Numbered from the stretch's first letter, positions 9,160-18,506 are shown. The stretch: 64,000 nt of DNA from Corynebacterium lipophiloflavum DSM 44291 (GCF_000159635.1 NZ_GG667194.1:24329-88328); one strand, 5' to 3'. Program-made: numbers and translations. The notes: generated from the sequence alone by a model not told the origin.

Positions 9160-10352
9160 GCCAGCTCCTTTCGGGTCTCTTGTCCACGCAGCAGCCACAC
9201 AATCAGCGACGCCAGCGTCAGCGCCCCGCACGAGGCGAAGGCGACGCCAAAACCATAGACCTCCGCGAGCATGCCGACGACAATAGGGGCGCAAATCTGG
9301 CCCGCATCCATCGTCATCTGGAACGTGGAAAGCGCCTTGCCACCGGAGCGCTCGTTGCCGATCAGGTCCGCCAGCGTGGCCTGCTGCGCCGGGTTCATTA
9401 ACCCGCCGCCCACTCCCGCGAGGACCGACAGGAGCAGCAGCGACCACACGTGCGTGGCCAGGCCGAGAGAGCCGGTGAACACAGTCGTGGCGGCGAGGCC
9501 CGCGATGATGAGGGGTTTGCGGCCGACGGCGTCGGCAAGCCTGCCCGAGAACTGCAGGGTGACCGCGGTGCCCAGGGCAAAGGCCGTGAGCGCCAGACCC
9601 GCCGCGGCCGAACCGTTGGCGAACACGCTGGCCGCGAACAGGGGAAGCACCGACACCCGGGCACCGAAGTTCGCCCAGCCGTTGGCAAAACCAGAGGTAA
9701 GCAGGCTTTGGTACGTGGGCAGACTAATGGCTTCGCTCAACCGCATCGGCGGTAGTTTCGGCGGCAGGACGACGCGCCCCCTGGGTGTCGAAGTGAGGAT
9801 CCACACCATGATGGCGGCCGCGCCCACGCCGATGCCGTAAACGGCGAAGGGAATGCGGAAACCTAACGACGCCAAAAGCGCCCCGATAACTGGGCCAATG
9901 ATGTTGCCCAACAGAAACGCCGAGGCATAAACGGCACTGGCCCGGCCGCGGATCATCGGTGGCGCGACGCGCACGATCAGCGCCTGCGCGGAGAGGGTAA
10001 ACATGGTCGACCCGAACCCGGCGATAAACCGCAGCGCGAAAACGTGCCAGTACGCCTGTGCGAAAGCGACGAGGAACGTCGCGACGGCGACGATCAGTAG
10101 TCCGGTGATGTAGACGGGTCGCGACCCCACCTTGTCCACCAAGATGCCCGCGCCCGGTGCGCCGATGAGCCGAGCGGCGGCGAAAACCGACACCACCGCG
10201 CCCGCGGCTACCATCGAAACACCGAAACTGGCCGTGAACTGCGGCAGGATCGGGGCGATGAAGCCGTAGCCAAGGGCAATGATGAACGCCGCTGCGGTGA
10301 GAACCCAGATTGTGCGCGGGATCTTCGGCACGGGTGTGAGATGTTCAGACAT
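9156..10352 (-). CDS. Major facilitator superfamily transporter
   Basis: A 398-residue integral membrane protein with about twelve predicted helices. The loop motif DKVGSRPV sits between helices 2 and 3 and its repeat ADAVGRKP in the second half, the signature of MFS drug/metabolite antiporters. The ATG at 10352 has a short cytoplasmic leader (MSEHLTPVPK) before the first helix. Its stop overlaps the nucleoside hydrolase start by 4 bp, so the two are co-translated. This suggests a nucleoside or nucleobase analogue as cargo, but the family is broad and export of a toxic compound is equally possible. Confidence 0.88.
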   Translation of the reverse strand: MSEHLTPVPKIPRTIWVLTAAAFIIALGYGFIAPILPQFTASFGVSMVAAGAVVSVFAAARLIGAPGAGILVDKVGSRPVYITGLLIVAVATFLVAFAQAYWHVFALRFIAGFGSTMFTLSAQALIVRVAPPMIRGRASAVYASAFLLGNIIGPVIGALLASLGFRIPFAVYGIGVGAAAIMVWILTSTPRGRVVLPPKLPPMRLSEAISLPTYQSLLTSGFANGWANFGARVSVLPLFAASVFANGSAAAGLALTAFALGTAVTLQFSGRLADAVGRKPLIIAGLAATTVFTGSLGLATHVWSLLLLSVLAGVGGGLMNPAQQATLADLIGNERSGGKALSTFQMTMDAGQICAPIVVGMLAEVYGFGVAFASCGALTLASLIVWLLRGQETRKELA

Positions 10353-10465
10353 ATCGGTGTCAGGCTAGCCCGTTTCCGTCTCCGGTGTAATTCATGGAGG
10401 TCGGGCTAGTGGGCGTCGACGGATTCATTGCGGTGAGACCGAGGCCATCGCGCAAGGATCTCGGG

Positions 10466-10494
10466 CGCTGAGGTATAGCTGCTAGACCTCAGCG
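10466..10494. repeat. 29-bp palindromic element, copy 1
   Basis: Perfect 9-bp arms CGCTGAGGT and ACCTCAGCG surround an 11-nt centre (ATAGCTGCTAG). A second copy with the same centre except one base lies at 63838-63866. The centre is conserved as well as the arms, which is more than a simple hairpin would require. It is in the 221-bp space between the MFS gene and a hypothetical gene. Otherwise that space holds only a LexA-like box at 10514. Confidence 0.6.
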
Positions 10495-10513
10495 AACCGG
10501 CCCCGGCAAGGAT

Positions 10514-10529
10514 TCGACCACATGTTCTA
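10514..10529 (+). promoter_or_regulatory. LexA-like (SOS) box candidate
   Basis: The 16 bp TCGACCACATGTTCTA differ from the corynebacterial LexA consensus (TCGAA-M-A-NN-TGTTCGA, M being A or C) at two positions. They end 44 bp before the ATG at 10574 and overlap a -10-like TAATAG. Two mismatches make this only a candidate. Confidence 0.35.
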
Positions 10530-10573
10530 ATAGCACGAAAGCCGTGTCGCACCGTTGTTCTAACTTCAGTGCC

Positions 10574-11059
10574 ATGACACAGCACATTGATTACATCGCA
10601 TCCACCCCGTCCCAAATTGCATCAGACATCTCGTCGCGCCACCCGCTCGCCATCGACGACCTGCACAGCATCATCCACCATCCGCGCTCGCTCGCCCGGC
10701 CGACGGCGGCGTGGCGCCCGCCGGTGAAAAACCTCCCCGCCCACCGCGGCGGCCCGCTTCTTGCAGCGGCGGTCACACGTCGCCGCGTTGGGCCACGTGC
10801 ACGTGCCCGGATACAAGGGTGGGGCGAGCCACACGTGCCCGCCTACCTCATCGAGGTCCGCTTCACTGACACCTCAGGCGCGATTGTTGATCCCCACCTG
10901 GCAGAGGCGTGGATCCGCTCACTAGTCACCGAGGACTACGCAGCCGCGGTGCACGAGATCGCCTCGCCCAAGGCGGTCACTTACGTCTGGCTTGTCGACG
11001 CCCACTTCACGCCCGTGTCCTCACCCCCGTCGATGTTCGACGGGATGACGGCCGCGTAG
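10574..11059 (+). CDS. Hypothetical protein, 161 residues
   Basis: Begins MTQHIDYIASTPSQIASDIS at ATG 10574. I do not recognise the family. The first half is basic and proline/arginine-rich. The second half (from about VPAYLIEVRF) looks like a folded alpha/beta domain with SLVTEDYAAAVHEIA and TYVWLVDAHF. There is no signal peptide or transmembrane helix. The alternative ATG at 10544 would put the coding region closer to a LexA-like box and has no RBS. It converges with the acidic protein gene, with 8 bp between stops. The Arg-rich middle section could mean a frame disturbance, so the reading there is less certain. Confidence 0.5.
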   Translation: MTQHIDYIASTPSQIASDISSRHPLAIDDLHSIIHHPRSLARPTAAWRPPVKNLPAHRGGPLLAAAVTRRRVGPRARARIQGWGEPHVPAYLIEVRFTDTSGAIVDPHLAEAWIRSLVTEDYAAAVHEIASPKAVTYVWLVDAHFTPVSSPPSMFDGMTAA

Positions 11060-11067
11060 GACGCCCC

Positions 11068-12075
11068 CTATACCTCGTCGGTGACCGGAACCTGCGTGTT
11101 CGGGTCAATGTCGGTGTTATGGACGCGGCGCGCCGAGGCCGCGTCCGACGCATCGGGCGCCACTGCGGCAGTGGCGTTCGGGATGCGCGTGTCATCCGCA
11201 TCTACCGCGTCATCTTCATCTTCGTCAATATCATCGTCGAAGTCTTCATCGTCGTCATCGTCGTCGAACTCGTCCAAGTCATCGGAGCCAGCAACGTCGT
11301 CGGCACCGTCGTCGGCACCGTCGATTTCCTCGTCGAGCCCATCGCGGCCGAAGATGTCGTAGACCTCCGGCTCGTCAAACCCGTCCTCCACGGGCAGTAA
11401 ATGCGACTCCCACTCCTCCGCCTGGTCGGCTGCGAGGGAGAGGACGTCAAAGAGGCGATCGAAATCGGTGAACTTGCCCAGTGCGAGAACCTCCGACTCG
11501 GAAACGGCCTCCGCGTGGATGGTTTCAAACAAGCGCGAGCGATCCTCGTCCGTCAGCTCCGCATCCCCATCCGACTCCCACAGCTCACCGATGGCGTCGT
11601 CCATCAAATCGTCGTAGTTATCCGACAGGGCCACGAACGTCACGGTGGCGCACGGCTCCCCGTCGACAACCTCAACGAGGACCTGCAGTTCAGCGCTGTC
11701 CCCGACCTCCGCGCGCATGAGCTGGGTATTCACCGGGTCCGGGAAGAACTCCAGATCACTGATGCGCTCATCGGTGGCCTCGTGAAGGTCTCGCAGCACG
11801 GTCACTACCTGGTCCGTCGCCACGTGTTCCGCAACCGTTGCCACCGCGTCCTCGACTGAGAACACGACCGAGACCAAAACGGCCTCGAACTCGTCGTCGT
11901 CCTCGTCGACGTCGGCCGCAGCAATGTAGACGTTCGCCGCAGGCAGGTGCGGGTCGATCTCCACGAACTGGATCTCCACTTCGGCAGTAATGGGCACGAA
12001 CATGGTCTCATCGTGCACGCGGGATTCAATGCCGTCACGGTCAAGGGCGGCGGCGATATCCTCGAAAAAGCTCAC
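11068..12075 (-). CDS. Hypothetical protein with aspartate-rich tail
   Basis: A 335-residue cytoplasmic protein of unknown function. GTG 12075 (SFFEDIAAALDRDG) is chosen because GGAAGG lies about 12 nt upstream; the longer reading from 12159 adds no plausible sequence. The N-terminal 150 residues resemble a YbjN/sensory-type alpha-beta fold (FVPITAEVEIQFVEIDP), though this is only an impression. The next part is helical and acidic. From about residue 250 an extreme Asp/Glu run follows (including FDDDDDDEDFDDDIDEDEDD), ending in a short disordered tail. There are no membrane segments or cysteines. Confidence 0.75.
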   Translation of the reverse strand: MSFFEDIAAALDRDGIESRVHDETMFVPITAEVEIQFVEIDPHLPAANVYIAAADVDEDDDEFEAVLVSVVFSVEDAVATVAEHVATDQVVTVLRDLHEATDERISDLEFFPDPVNTQLMRAEVGDSAELQVLVEVVDGEPCATVTFVALSDNYDDLMDDAIGELWESDGDAELTDEDRSRLFETIHAEAVSESEVLALGKFTDFDRLFDVLSLAADQAEEWESHLLPVEDGFDEPEVYDIFGRDGLDEEIDGADDGADDVAGSDDLDEFDDDDDDEDFDDDIDEDEDDAVDADDTRIPNATAAVAPDASDAASARRVHNTDIDPNTQVPVTDEV

Positions 12076-12167
12076 GGCGAACCATTCCTTCCAAGTGGGT
12101 GGCTGAAGAGTGTCCTCATGACGGCCCCAGCCTAGCCCCGAATAGCCGGGCGCGCGCACCTCGCGCT

Positions 12168-13742
12168 CTACTCGTCGTCAGTGTCCGGCAAGTCGAACCC
12201 GAAGAACTCTGCCAGCGACTCCATCAGCTCCCCGCGGTTGTTGCCCCACTCGCGCATATCGAAGTCCTCCCAGGCCAGGCGCTTCGAGCTCTTCGGGTCG
12301 TATTCCACGAATCTCTCGGCACCGAAGACCGCGGTCGCACGCCCGGGGATATCGTCGTGCCGAAATCCATACTCCGGCCATTCCCCGCCCGGCCGGCCGG
12401 TGTGGAAGAAACTCCCCCAATGCCGTTGCATGGTTCGGCTGACCTCGGCGAACGCCTCGCGGGAGCCGAATCGGTCCAACTTGGACATGCGGGTGGAGTG
12501 CGGGTCCCCGAACACAGCGACCAGGTCCGCCGAGTGCATCGCACCCAGACCCAGCCTGCGCATCGTCGCCGAGGCGTATTCGAAGCGGTACATCCACGTC
12601 GACGCCAGCCGCCGGTGCGCCGTGGCCAGCATCACCGACGGGGCCCAGAACACAGCGTCAGCGATCAGGTCCGCGAACTCCGCGCGCCCGCCCGCGTACC
12701 CGTACGCCTCCATCACGAGGTGCGCGTTGTCCGCATCGAACGCCTCCAATGCCCGGCGCGCGGCGCGCTGGCGCGACTTCATCGTCTGGTACATCGCTTT
12801 GGCGAAACTCGCCTCGTCCGAGTTCGTTCCGATGATCAGCGGAACCGCGGCCTGTTGGCCGTCCTCGAACATGTCGATGGGGTGTGCCGGCAGCGTCGCG
12901 TTGTCGACCGTGGGCATGAACGCCGTGTTGAACTGCACGACCTCCTTGCCGGTGAGCATCATTGAGCGGCCCACGCGCACCAGCTCCGCGGCGTCGACGT
13001 CGCGCAGGTCGGACAGGGTTGTGGTCCGGGGCATGGAGAGGCCGTCGATAAGCCTGCGCACCCACATCGCGGCCTGGACGCGCGAGTGCACGCTTGCCGC
13101 CGGCGGCGACTGCGCGATCGCCCGATGAAACAGCCCGCGCGCCGCCGGGGCACACATCAGGTGCAGCACCGCAGCCCCGCCAGCCGACTCCCCCATCAGC
13201 GTCACCGCGTCCGGGTCGCCGCCGAACGCGGCGATGTTCTCGTGCACCCAGCGAAGCGCCAGCACTTGGTCGTGGATCGCCGGGTTGGCGACGCAATCGC
13301 CTCCCACCGAGCGCATGTCCAAGTACCCGAGAACGCCGAGCCGGAAATTGACCGAGACGTACACCACATCCGTCGCCTGGCTCAAGAAGTGCCCCTGCAG
13401 CACCTTTTCGTGCGACGAACCGGTGATGAACGTACCGCCGTGGAAGTACACCACCACCGGCAAGACGTCGTCGGTATCAGGGCGCACAATGTCGAGAGAG
13501 AGGCAGTCCTCGGAGCCGATCACGCTGTCTTTGAAGCTGAACGTGGTCTGCATCGCAGGCGGCGCGAACACGGACGCGTCGCGCACGCCCTCCCACTCCG
13601 GCGCCGGCCGCGGGGCGCGGAAACGCTGGGCGCCGGCGGTGGAATCGCCGAACGGCACGCCCCGCCACGTTCGCGCCCCCGTCATCGGGTCGACAACGCC
13701 GCGTACCACACCTGATGTGGTGCGTACCTCGGGTTGTGACAC
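12168..13742 (-). CDS. Type-B carboxylesterase (para-nitrobenzyl-esterase-like)
   Basis: Hydrolyses carboxylic esters; physiological substrate unknown. The 524-residue alpha/beta hydrolase carries the oxyanion-hole motif YFHGGTF, the nucleophile elbow GESAGG (serine at about 184), the acid-residue region GTNSDEASF and the catalytic histidine in GAMHSADL. This completes the type-B esterase triad in the expected order. There is no signal peptide, so it is likely cytoplasmic. GTG 13742 is chosen because AAGGAGG lies 5 nt upstream; the in-frame ATG at 13778 lacks an RBS. It stands alone, 92 bp downstream of nothing on its strand and upstream of the acidic protein gene, so a shared transcript is possible. 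Confidence 0.92.
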   Translation of the reverse strand: MSQPEVRTTSGVVRGVVDPMTGARTWRGVPFGDSTAGAQRFRAPRPAPEWEGVRDASVFAPPAMQTTFSFKDSVIGSEDCLSLDIVRPDTDDVLPVVVYFHGGTFITGSSHEKVLQGHFLSQATDVVYVSVNFRLGVLGYLDMRSVGGDCVANPAIHDQVLALRWVHENIAAFGGDPDAVTLMGESAGGAAVLHLMCAPAARGLFHRAIAQSPPAASVHSRVQAAMWVRRLIDGLSMPRTTTLSDLRDVDAAELVRVGRSMMLTGKEVVQFNTAFMPTVDNATLPAHPIDMFEDGQQAAVPLIIGTNSDEASFAKAMYQTMKSRQRAARRALEAFDADNAHLVMEAYGYAGGRAEFADLIADAVFWAPSVMLATAHRRLASTWMYRFEYASATMRRLGLGAMHSADLVAVFGDPHSTRMSKLDRFGSREAFAEVSRTMQRHWGSFFHTGRPGGEWPEYGFRHDDIPGRATAVFGAERFVEYDPKSSKRLAWEDFDMREWGNNRGELMESLAEFFGFDLPDTDDE

Positions 13743-13912
13743 TCGGGCCTCCTTGCCATTCAACCGATACTTCTGCACAGCAATGCTTCCATGCGATTCT
13801 CACAAAAGGGTTACCGTGGGAATGATTGCGCGTATCAGCGCGCTGGACGGTACATGTGCGCCCAATCTTTTAAACTGGGGCGAGTTTAATTGACTTAACC
13901 ACGGAGAACACA

Positions 13913-14857
13913 ATGATTTTCGGGCGCTCGGACTCCCCTCGCAATAACAGCACCGGCTCCGTCGACGACGCCCAGGTGAAGGAAGTCATCACCGACGCTT
14001 TCAACTCCGACTCAAAGACCTTGGAGGATGAGGCCGGCCGCATCGGCAAGAGCTTCATTGCCGCGGTGGACAAGACCGTTCACCTGCAGTCGGGCAGCAT
14101 CAAGGCCCACGTCAACTGGCTGCGCCGCCAAAACCCGGACGCCTCCCCCGCCGAAGTGCAGGCGAAGATGGACCGCCACTTCCGCACCACTGTCTCCGGC
14201 ACCGGCGCGGGCGCCGGACTCGCCGCCGCTGTTCCCGGCATCGGGCTGATCACCGGCGCCGCCGCCATCGCCGGCGAGTCGGTCGTCTTCTTGGACATCG
14301 CCGCGTTCTACACCGTGGACAGCGCCTACTTGCGCGGCATCGACATCGACGACCCGGAGCGCCGCCGCGCCGTCGTATTGGTCACCCTCACCGGCACCCA
14401 GGGCCTCGCCGTGGTCGATTCCGTCCTCGGCAGCGGCGGCAAATTCACCCGCACCAACATGCTCTCGCGCTTTTCCGGGCCGACGCTGGTGGAGGCCAAC
14501 AACATCCTCACCCGCACCGCGTTGCACTCGGTGACGAAACGGCTGCGACGCACCTGGCTGGGCAAGTTCTTGCCGCTGGGCATCGGCGCGGTGGCGGGTA
14601 CTATCGCCAACCGCAAGCTCGCCACCGTCGTCAGCGACAACGTCTCGGCCTCCCTCGGCCCGCTGCCGCCGCGGTTTGCCCAGGAGCTGCCCGCCGAGGC
14701 GTCCGCGGAGGAGCAAGAGATGGTCAAGCGCGCGAAAAACCCGCGCGCCTTCTTGAGCTTCATCGCGGGCGCGGTCGGCGGCCAGAAGTCCGAATCCGAC
14801 AACACGAGCGACACCGGCGATAACAAGCGCACCCGCGCTCGACGCAACCGTGGCTAG
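13913..14857 (+). CDS. Membrane-associated protein, EcsC-like in appearance
   Basis: A 314-residue protein, ATG 13913 with CGGAGAA upstream. The N-terminal 90 residues are helical and soluble. Then come Gly/Ala-rich hydrophobic stretches (GTGAGAGLAAAVPGIGLITG, and VVFLDIAAFYTVDSAYL), a further glycine-rich helix near residue 225 and a charged, disordered C-terminus ending in RTRARRNRG. The glycine-zipper segment after a soluble helical domain resembles EcsC-family proteins, but I hold that loosely. It overlaps the downstream ABC exporter by 8 bp, so the two are translationally coupled and may work together at the membrane. Confidence 0.8.
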   Translation: MIFGRSDSPRNNSTGSVDDAQVKEVITDAFNSDSKTLEDEAGRIGKSFIAAVDKTVHLQSGSIKAHVNWLRRQNPDASPAEVQAKMDRHFRTTVSGTGAGAGLAAAVPGIGLITGAAAIAGESVVFLDIAAFYTVDSAYLRGIDIDDPERRRAVVLVTLTGTQGLAVVDSVLGSGGKFTRTNMLSRFSGPTLVEANNILTRTALHSVTKRLRRTWLGKFLPLGIGAVAGTIANRKLATVVSDNVSASLGPLPPRFAQELPAEASAEEQEMVKRAKNPRAFLSFIAGAVGGQKSESDNTSDTGDNKRTRARRNRG

Positions 14858-17800
14858 GCCGCGCGAGGCGTCGCTGCTGCGCCGCGTCGTCCGCGAAAAC
14901 AAGGCGGCCGCCTACCTCGCCTTCGGCACAGCGTTTTTGGCTGCCTTCGCCCAGGTCGCCCTGCCCGCGCTGACGGGTCGCGCGATCGACGTCGCCACGG
15001 GTGCGGCCCAGGGCTCGATCAGGGAGATCGCGTGGTCGATGGTGGGTCTCGCGCTGCTAACCTACGCCCTTAGCTGGATGCGCCGCTGGTCCTCGGGGCT
15101 TTTGGCGACGAACTCCCAGCACTGGGTGCGCGTCGGCCTGCTGAAAACCCTGCACCGCCTCGACGGGCCGGGACAAGATGACATTGTCACCGGTCAGATC
15201 GTGTCGCGCTCGATCACGGACCTCAACCAGTTCCACATGGTGCTCGGGTCCGCGCCCATGTTCGTGACCCGCGCTCTGCAGCTTCTGGCCACGATCGTTG
15301 TCATGCTGACCATGGACGTGCGCTTGACGCTGCTGTCGTTGGTGCTGATGCCGCTGATCCTGTGGGAGGCCAACCGTTCGCGCACGGCGCTCTACGCCGC
15401 GACCTGGGTCAACCAGCAAACCGCGGCGGATCTGGCCAGCCACGTCGAGCAGACCGTCTCCGGCGTGCGGGTGGTCAAGGCCTTCGGGCGCGAGGACCGC
15501 GAAATCGATCGCCTCGACGAGCTGGGCCGCTACCTGTACGCGGTGAAGATGCGGGCGGCGAAGCTCACGGCGCGCTTCCAGCCGCTGCTCTCCCAGTTGC
15601 CGAAGATTGCCCTGGTGATCACGATCGTCGCCGGCGGCCTGATTGCGGTCAGTGGGGCGATCACGATTGGCGCCTTCGTGGCTTTCAGCGCGTACCTGAC
15701 CTCGATGTCGTCGTTGCTGTCGATGCTGACCAACCAGTACGTGCGCCTGCAGATGGGCTTGAGCTCGGTCGATCGCCTCAACCAGGTTCTGACTCTGCGC
15801 ACCGAGCGCGACGATCCCGCAGCCCCCCAGCCAGCTCCGCCCGGAAGCGTCGGCATCCGCTTCGACGACGTTCACTTCGCCACCGGCGGCCACCAGGTGC
15901 TGGATGGGTTGACGCTGACCGCGGCCCCCGGTGAAACCATCGCGGTCATCGGCCCCGCCGGCGCGGGCAAGTCCATGGCGGTACAGCTCGCCGGCGGGTT
16001 CTACACCCCTGACGCCGGCAGCGTCTCGCTTCTCGACGCCTCCCTGACGCCCACCAACTACGACAGCATGACCCTGGAGGCAATCCGCTCGAAGGTCACC
16101 TGCGTGTTCGACGAGGCTTTCTTGTTCTCCTCGTCGATCCGCGACAACATCGCGATGGGCACCGGGGCCACCGACGCCGAGGTCCGCGAAGCCGCGCGGC
16201 TCGCGCGCGCCGACGAGTTCATCGACAACCTGCCCGAGGTCTACGACACACTCGTTGGCGAGCGTGGCCTGACGCTATCCGGCGGCCAGCGCCAACGCAT
16301 CGCCCTGGCCCGCGCGCTGCTGTCGCGCCCGGCCGTGATGGTGCTCGACGACGCCACCAGCGCCATCGACGCCGACAACGAGGCGGCCATCCTGAACAAC
16401 CTGCGCACGCACCTGCGCGGGGTGACCATGATCGCGGTGGCGCACCGCCAGTCCACCGTCGACCATGCCGACCGGGTCGTCATCATGGATCGCGGCCGCG
16501 TCATCGCCGACGGGCCCCGCGAGGAGATCGTCGCCCTCGACGCCTATCGCGCGCTGATGGACCCCGCGCCAGACGCCCCTGCGCCGAGACGGACGCAACC
16601 GTCTCACGATGAACTGTGGCCGCAGGTCGACCACGGGTACCGCGAGCACTTCAACACCAGCGGCCCCGGTAGCTCCATCGCCGCCAGCGAGGAGCTGCTC
16701 GCGCGTGTCGACGCCCTGCCCCGCGCAACCGAACAGCCCAACCTCGCCGACACCAAGGTCGCGGAGCTGCGCGAACCCACGTCCACCTTCAAGGTCGCGG
16801 ACCTGTTCAAGGCCGTGCGCTGGCTGATCGCGGCGACCGTGATCCTGCTCGTCATCGGCGTGCTGGCGGACCTCGCCCTGCCCACCCTGATCCGCGCGGC
16901 CATCGACCGCGGCATCGCGCCGGGCGACACCGACGCCCTGTGGACTGTCGGCGCGCTGGCTCTCGGCGTGGTCGCCATCGCCTGGGCCGCCGAGGTGCTG
17001 ATGACGGTGCTGAGCTCGCGCTCGGGTGAGCGCCTGCTTTACGGCCTGCGGTTGCGCAGCTACGCGCACCTGCAGCAGCTTGGTTTGAGCTACTTCGAAC
17101 GTCATCTCTCGGGGCGGATCATGACGCGCATGACCACCGACATCGACACACTGTCGTCGTTTTTGCAGACCGGGCTCGCCCAGGCAATCGTTGCGGTGGG
17201 CACGCTGATCGGCGTGACCGTGATGCTGGTGGCCACCGACGGCCGGCTCACACTCATCGCGCTGCTCGCGGTGCCCGTCATCGTTGCCGCCACCGTGGTC
17301 TTTCGCATCCTGTCCAAGCGTTATTACCACGCCGCGCGCGCCCAGGTCTCGCTGGTCAACGGCGAATTCGCCGAGCTCATCGGCGGAATCCGCATCTCCC
17401 AGATGCACCTCGCCGAGACGGGCGCGGAAGCCGACTTCGCCGCAGAATCCGAAACCTACCGCCGCTACCGCATGAGGTCGGTCAACCTGCTGGCCCTGTA
17501 CTTCCCGGGCATGCAGGCGATCTCCCAGGTGATGACGGCCGTGATCGTCGGCTACGGCGCCGGCCGGGTGGAAAGCGGGGAGCTCTCTGTCGGCGTGCTC
17601 GTCGCGTTCACCATGTACCTCGGCCAGCTCTACGGTCCGATCCAGCAGCTCGGGCAGACCTTCGACGCCTGGCAGCAGGCCACGGTGAGCTTCAGCCGCA
17701 TCACCGATCTGCTGGACACGCGCACCACCGTGCCCGACACCGGGACGAGCGCAGGCGCCGCCTCCGCCGCCCGCGGGCCGTTGAGCTTCGACAACGTCAG

Positions 17801-18506
17801 CTTCTCCTACAACCCGCAGGCGCCCGAGCCCACCACGGTGCTTTCCGGTGTCAACCTCACCCTTAAGCCGGGTCGCACCGTTGCGCTCGTCGGACCTACC
17901 GGGGCCGGCAAGTCGACGGTGGTCAAGCTCCTGGCCCGTTTCTATGACCCGACCCGGGGCGTGGTGCGGGCGTCGTCAAGCGATATTGCGAGCTTTCCTC
18001 TGAGCGAATGGCGCCGAGCGCTGGCCCAGGTTCCGCAGGAGTCGTACCTGTTTCCGGGCACCGTCGCCGACAACATCGCCTACGGGGTCAACGACGCCAC
18101 CGAAGCCGAGATCGAGGCCGCGGTCGAGCGCATCGGCGCGCTCGACATCATCGCTTCCATCCCCGGTGGGTTCAACTACCTCGTTGGCGAGCGGGGCCGC
18201 GGCTTGAGTTCCGGGCAGCGCCAGATCATCGCGCTGGCGCGCGCGGAAATGCTCCACCCCGACGTCGTTCTTCTCGACGAAGCCACCGCCACCCTCGACC
18301 CCGCCACCGAACGCGCCGTGCTCGACGCCGCCGAGCACACCACCGTGGGGCGCACGTCGGTCATCGTCGCGCACCGCCTTGCGACGGCGCGCCGAGCGGA
18401 CCGAATACTCGTTGTCAACGAAGGACGTATCATAGAAGACGGTACCCACGATGAACTCCTTAGCACCGGTGGGCACTATGCCCGCATGTGGGCAATCCAC
18501 CGCTAA
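14850..18506 (+). CDS. Double ABC exporter, two TMD-NBD units in one chain
   Basis: A 1218-residue transporter with the order TMD1-NBD1-TMD2-NBD2, i.e. a full exporter in a single polypeptide; bacterial exporters are more often half-size dimers. NBD1 has Walker A GPAGAGKS (about 368), LSGGQ (about 473) and Walker B VMVLDDATSAID (about 496), with Asp where the catalytic Glu is expected. NBD2 has GPTGAGKST (about 1014), a variant signature LSSGQ (about 1119) and normal VVLLDEATATLD (about 1139). The two sites are therefore unequal, as in other asymmetric exporters. GTG 14850 overlaps the upstream gene by 8 bp. It precedes odhA, an order I recall from C. glutamicum. The cargo is unknown; multidrug, lipid or peptide export are all possible. 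Confidence 0.93.
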   Translation: MARPREASLLRRVVRENKAAAYLAFGTAFLAAFAQVALPALTGRAIDVATGAAQGSIREIAWSMVGLALLTYALSWMRRWSSGLLATNSQHWVRVGLLKTLHRLDGPGQDDIVTGQIVSRSITDLNQFHMVLGSAPMFVTRALQLLATIVVMLTMDVRLTLLSLVLMPLILWEANRSRTALYAATWVNQQTAADLASHVEQTVSGVRVVKAFGREDREIDRLDELGRYLYAVKMRAAKLTARFQPLLSQLPKIALVITIVAGGLIAVSGAITIGAFVAFSAYLTSMSSLLSMLTNQYVRLQMGLSSVDRLNQVLTLRTERDDPAAPQPAPPGSVGIRFDDVHFATGGHQVLDGLTLTAAPGETIAVIGPAGAGKSMAVQLAGGFYTPDAGSVSLLDASLTPTNYDSMTLEAIRSKVTCVFDEAFLFSSSIRDNIAMGTGATDAEVREAARLARADEFIDNLPEVYDTLVGERGLTLSGGQRQRIALARALLSRPAVMVLDDATSAIDADNEAAILNNLRTHLRGVTMIAVAHRQSTVDHADRVVIMDRGRVIADGPREEIVALDAYRALMDPAPDAPAPRRTQPSHDELWPQVDHGYREHFNTSGPGSSIAASEELLARVDALPRATEQPNLADTKVAELREPTSTFKVADLFKAVRWLIAATVILLVIGVLADLALPTLIRAAIDRGIAPGDTDALWTVGALALGVVAIAWAAEVLMTVLSSRSGERLLYGLRLRSYAHLQQLGLSYFERHLSGRIMTRMTTDIDTLSSFLQTGLAQAIVAVGTLIGVTVMLVATDGRLTLIALLAVPVIVAATVVFRILSKRYYHAARAQVSLVNGEFAELIGGIRISQMHLAETGAEADFAAESETYRRYRMRSVNLLALYFPGMQAISQVMTAVIVGYGAGRVESGELSVGVLVAFTMYLGQLYGPIQQLGQTFDAWQQATVSFSRITDLLDTRTTVPDTGTSAGAASAARGPLSFDNVSFSYNPQAPEPTTVLSGVNLTLKPGRTVALVGPTGAGKSTVVKLLARFYDPTRGVVRASSSDIASFPLSEWRRALAQVPQESYLFPGTVADNIAYGVNDATEAEIEAAVERIGALDIIASIPGGFNYLVGERGRGLSSGQRQIIALARAEMLHPDVVLLDEATATLDPATERAVLDAAEHTTVGRTSVIVAHRLATARRADRILVVNEGRIIEDGTHDELLSTGGHYARMWAIHR

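Noticed and set aside
9160-9447. N-terminal extension of the nucleoside hydrolase
   Set aside because: The extra residues are translated from within the MFS gene in another frame; the RBS and ATGA overlap set the start at 9159.
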